Shown here in pieces: positions 39,159-39,290 of a DNA stretch of 39,290 bases. Within the stretch, counting starts at the first letter, position 1, and each line of letters begins with the position of its first letter. Made by a program: the position numbers and the translations under genes. Source of the stretch: a virus. Location of the stretch: positions 1-39,290 of the IMG/VR virus record IMGVR_UViG_3300017773_000035; one strand, 5' to 3'. The notes beneath the pieces were generated by a model. It saw only the letters and a list, made by a program, of their open reading frames with translations, was not told where the DNA came from and searched no databases.

Positions 39159-39290
39159 TAATATCAATCCTGACCACTATAAGCGTGGCAACATTGAAGC
39201 CATAGAAGCTATAAAAGAAAGTATGACTGAAGAAGCGTACTTAGGTTACTTGAAAGGGAACATATTAAAATACTTATGGCGCTGGGATTC
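39145..39290 (+). CDS. DUF3310 protein, 3' end outside window
   Basis: The visible 48 residues contain INPDHYKRGNIEAIEAIKES, then YLGYLKGNILKYLWRW, the typical DUF3310 block (DHYK..IE.i..i...GNv.KY.wR) that is often annotated as nucleotide-kinase-like. Its role is not established. ATG 39145 overlaps the end of the HNH gene by 14 bases and has GGAG ten bases upstream; ATG 39151 is an alternative. Confidence 0.85.
   Translation, partial: MKMRDNINPDHYKRGNIEAIEAIKESMTEEAYLGYLKGNILKYLWRWD

Overview
The window is a large piece of a tailed double-stranded DNA phage genome, most like the marine short-tailed phages typified by the SAR116 phage HMO-2011. The assignment rests on gene content and order, with no database search. 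The diagnostic set is: a P22-type portal, an N4 gp56-type (DUF4043) major capsid protein, very large Ala/Gln/Glu-rich internal virion proteins, a compact family A DNA polymerase, a primase-helicase fusion, a Cas4/RecB-type nuclease, a SNF2-type helicase, VRR-NUC and HNH nucleases, and DUF3310. The host is probably a marine alphaproteobacterium (inference). Neither genome end is inside the window: a virion gene runs off the left edge and a DUF3310 gene off the right.

Layout. Positions 1-20725 are read right to left (minus strand) and form the morphogenesis arm: a small unknown protein, TerS, TerL, a 190-residue protein, portal, acidic scaffold, a block of small membrane, Cys-rich, EF-hand and DUF1289 proteins, capsid, a beta-rich decoration candidate with a strong UUCG terminator, a very basic protein, small head proteins, two adaptor/connector proteins, and four or five internal virion or ejection proteins. 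The last of these carries an HEIGH zinc-protease motif. Positions 20726-21087 are the divergent intergenic region. From 21088 to the right edge everything is on the plus strand. First come short early genes (membrane peptides, basic and acidic peptides, candidate regulators), broken up by a repeat-rich 440-base gap and by hairpin terminators. Then come an unusual conjugation cassette and the replication genes.

The most interesting part is 25938-28925. Four genes in a row look like a complete phage-encoded ubiquitin-like conjugation pathway. They are a ThiS/MoaD-type beta-grasp protein ending in Lys-Gly-Asn, a ThiF/E1-type adenylating enzyme, a JAB/JAMM metalloprotease, and a coiled-coil protein whose C-terminal half carries HPH-x7-Cys. 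That last motif has exactly the spacing of the HPN-x7-Cys active site of eukaryotic E2 enzymes. The last three genes are translationally coupled (ATGA and TAATG overlaps). The Ubl gene is separated from them by 206 bases containing an 11-bp perfect inverted repeat.

Other points of note: at least ten copies of a 9-mer, TGTGTGYCA, in both orientations at 21974-22280 (candidate origin or operator array); a phage CsrA homologue directly behind the polymerase; Leu at the position equivalent to E. coli Pol I Phe762; a 17-bp stem with a 27-base loop at 35401-35461; and a row of short hairpins just upstream of the capsid gene. No tRNA, rRNA, CRISPR array, integrase or insertion sequence was seen.
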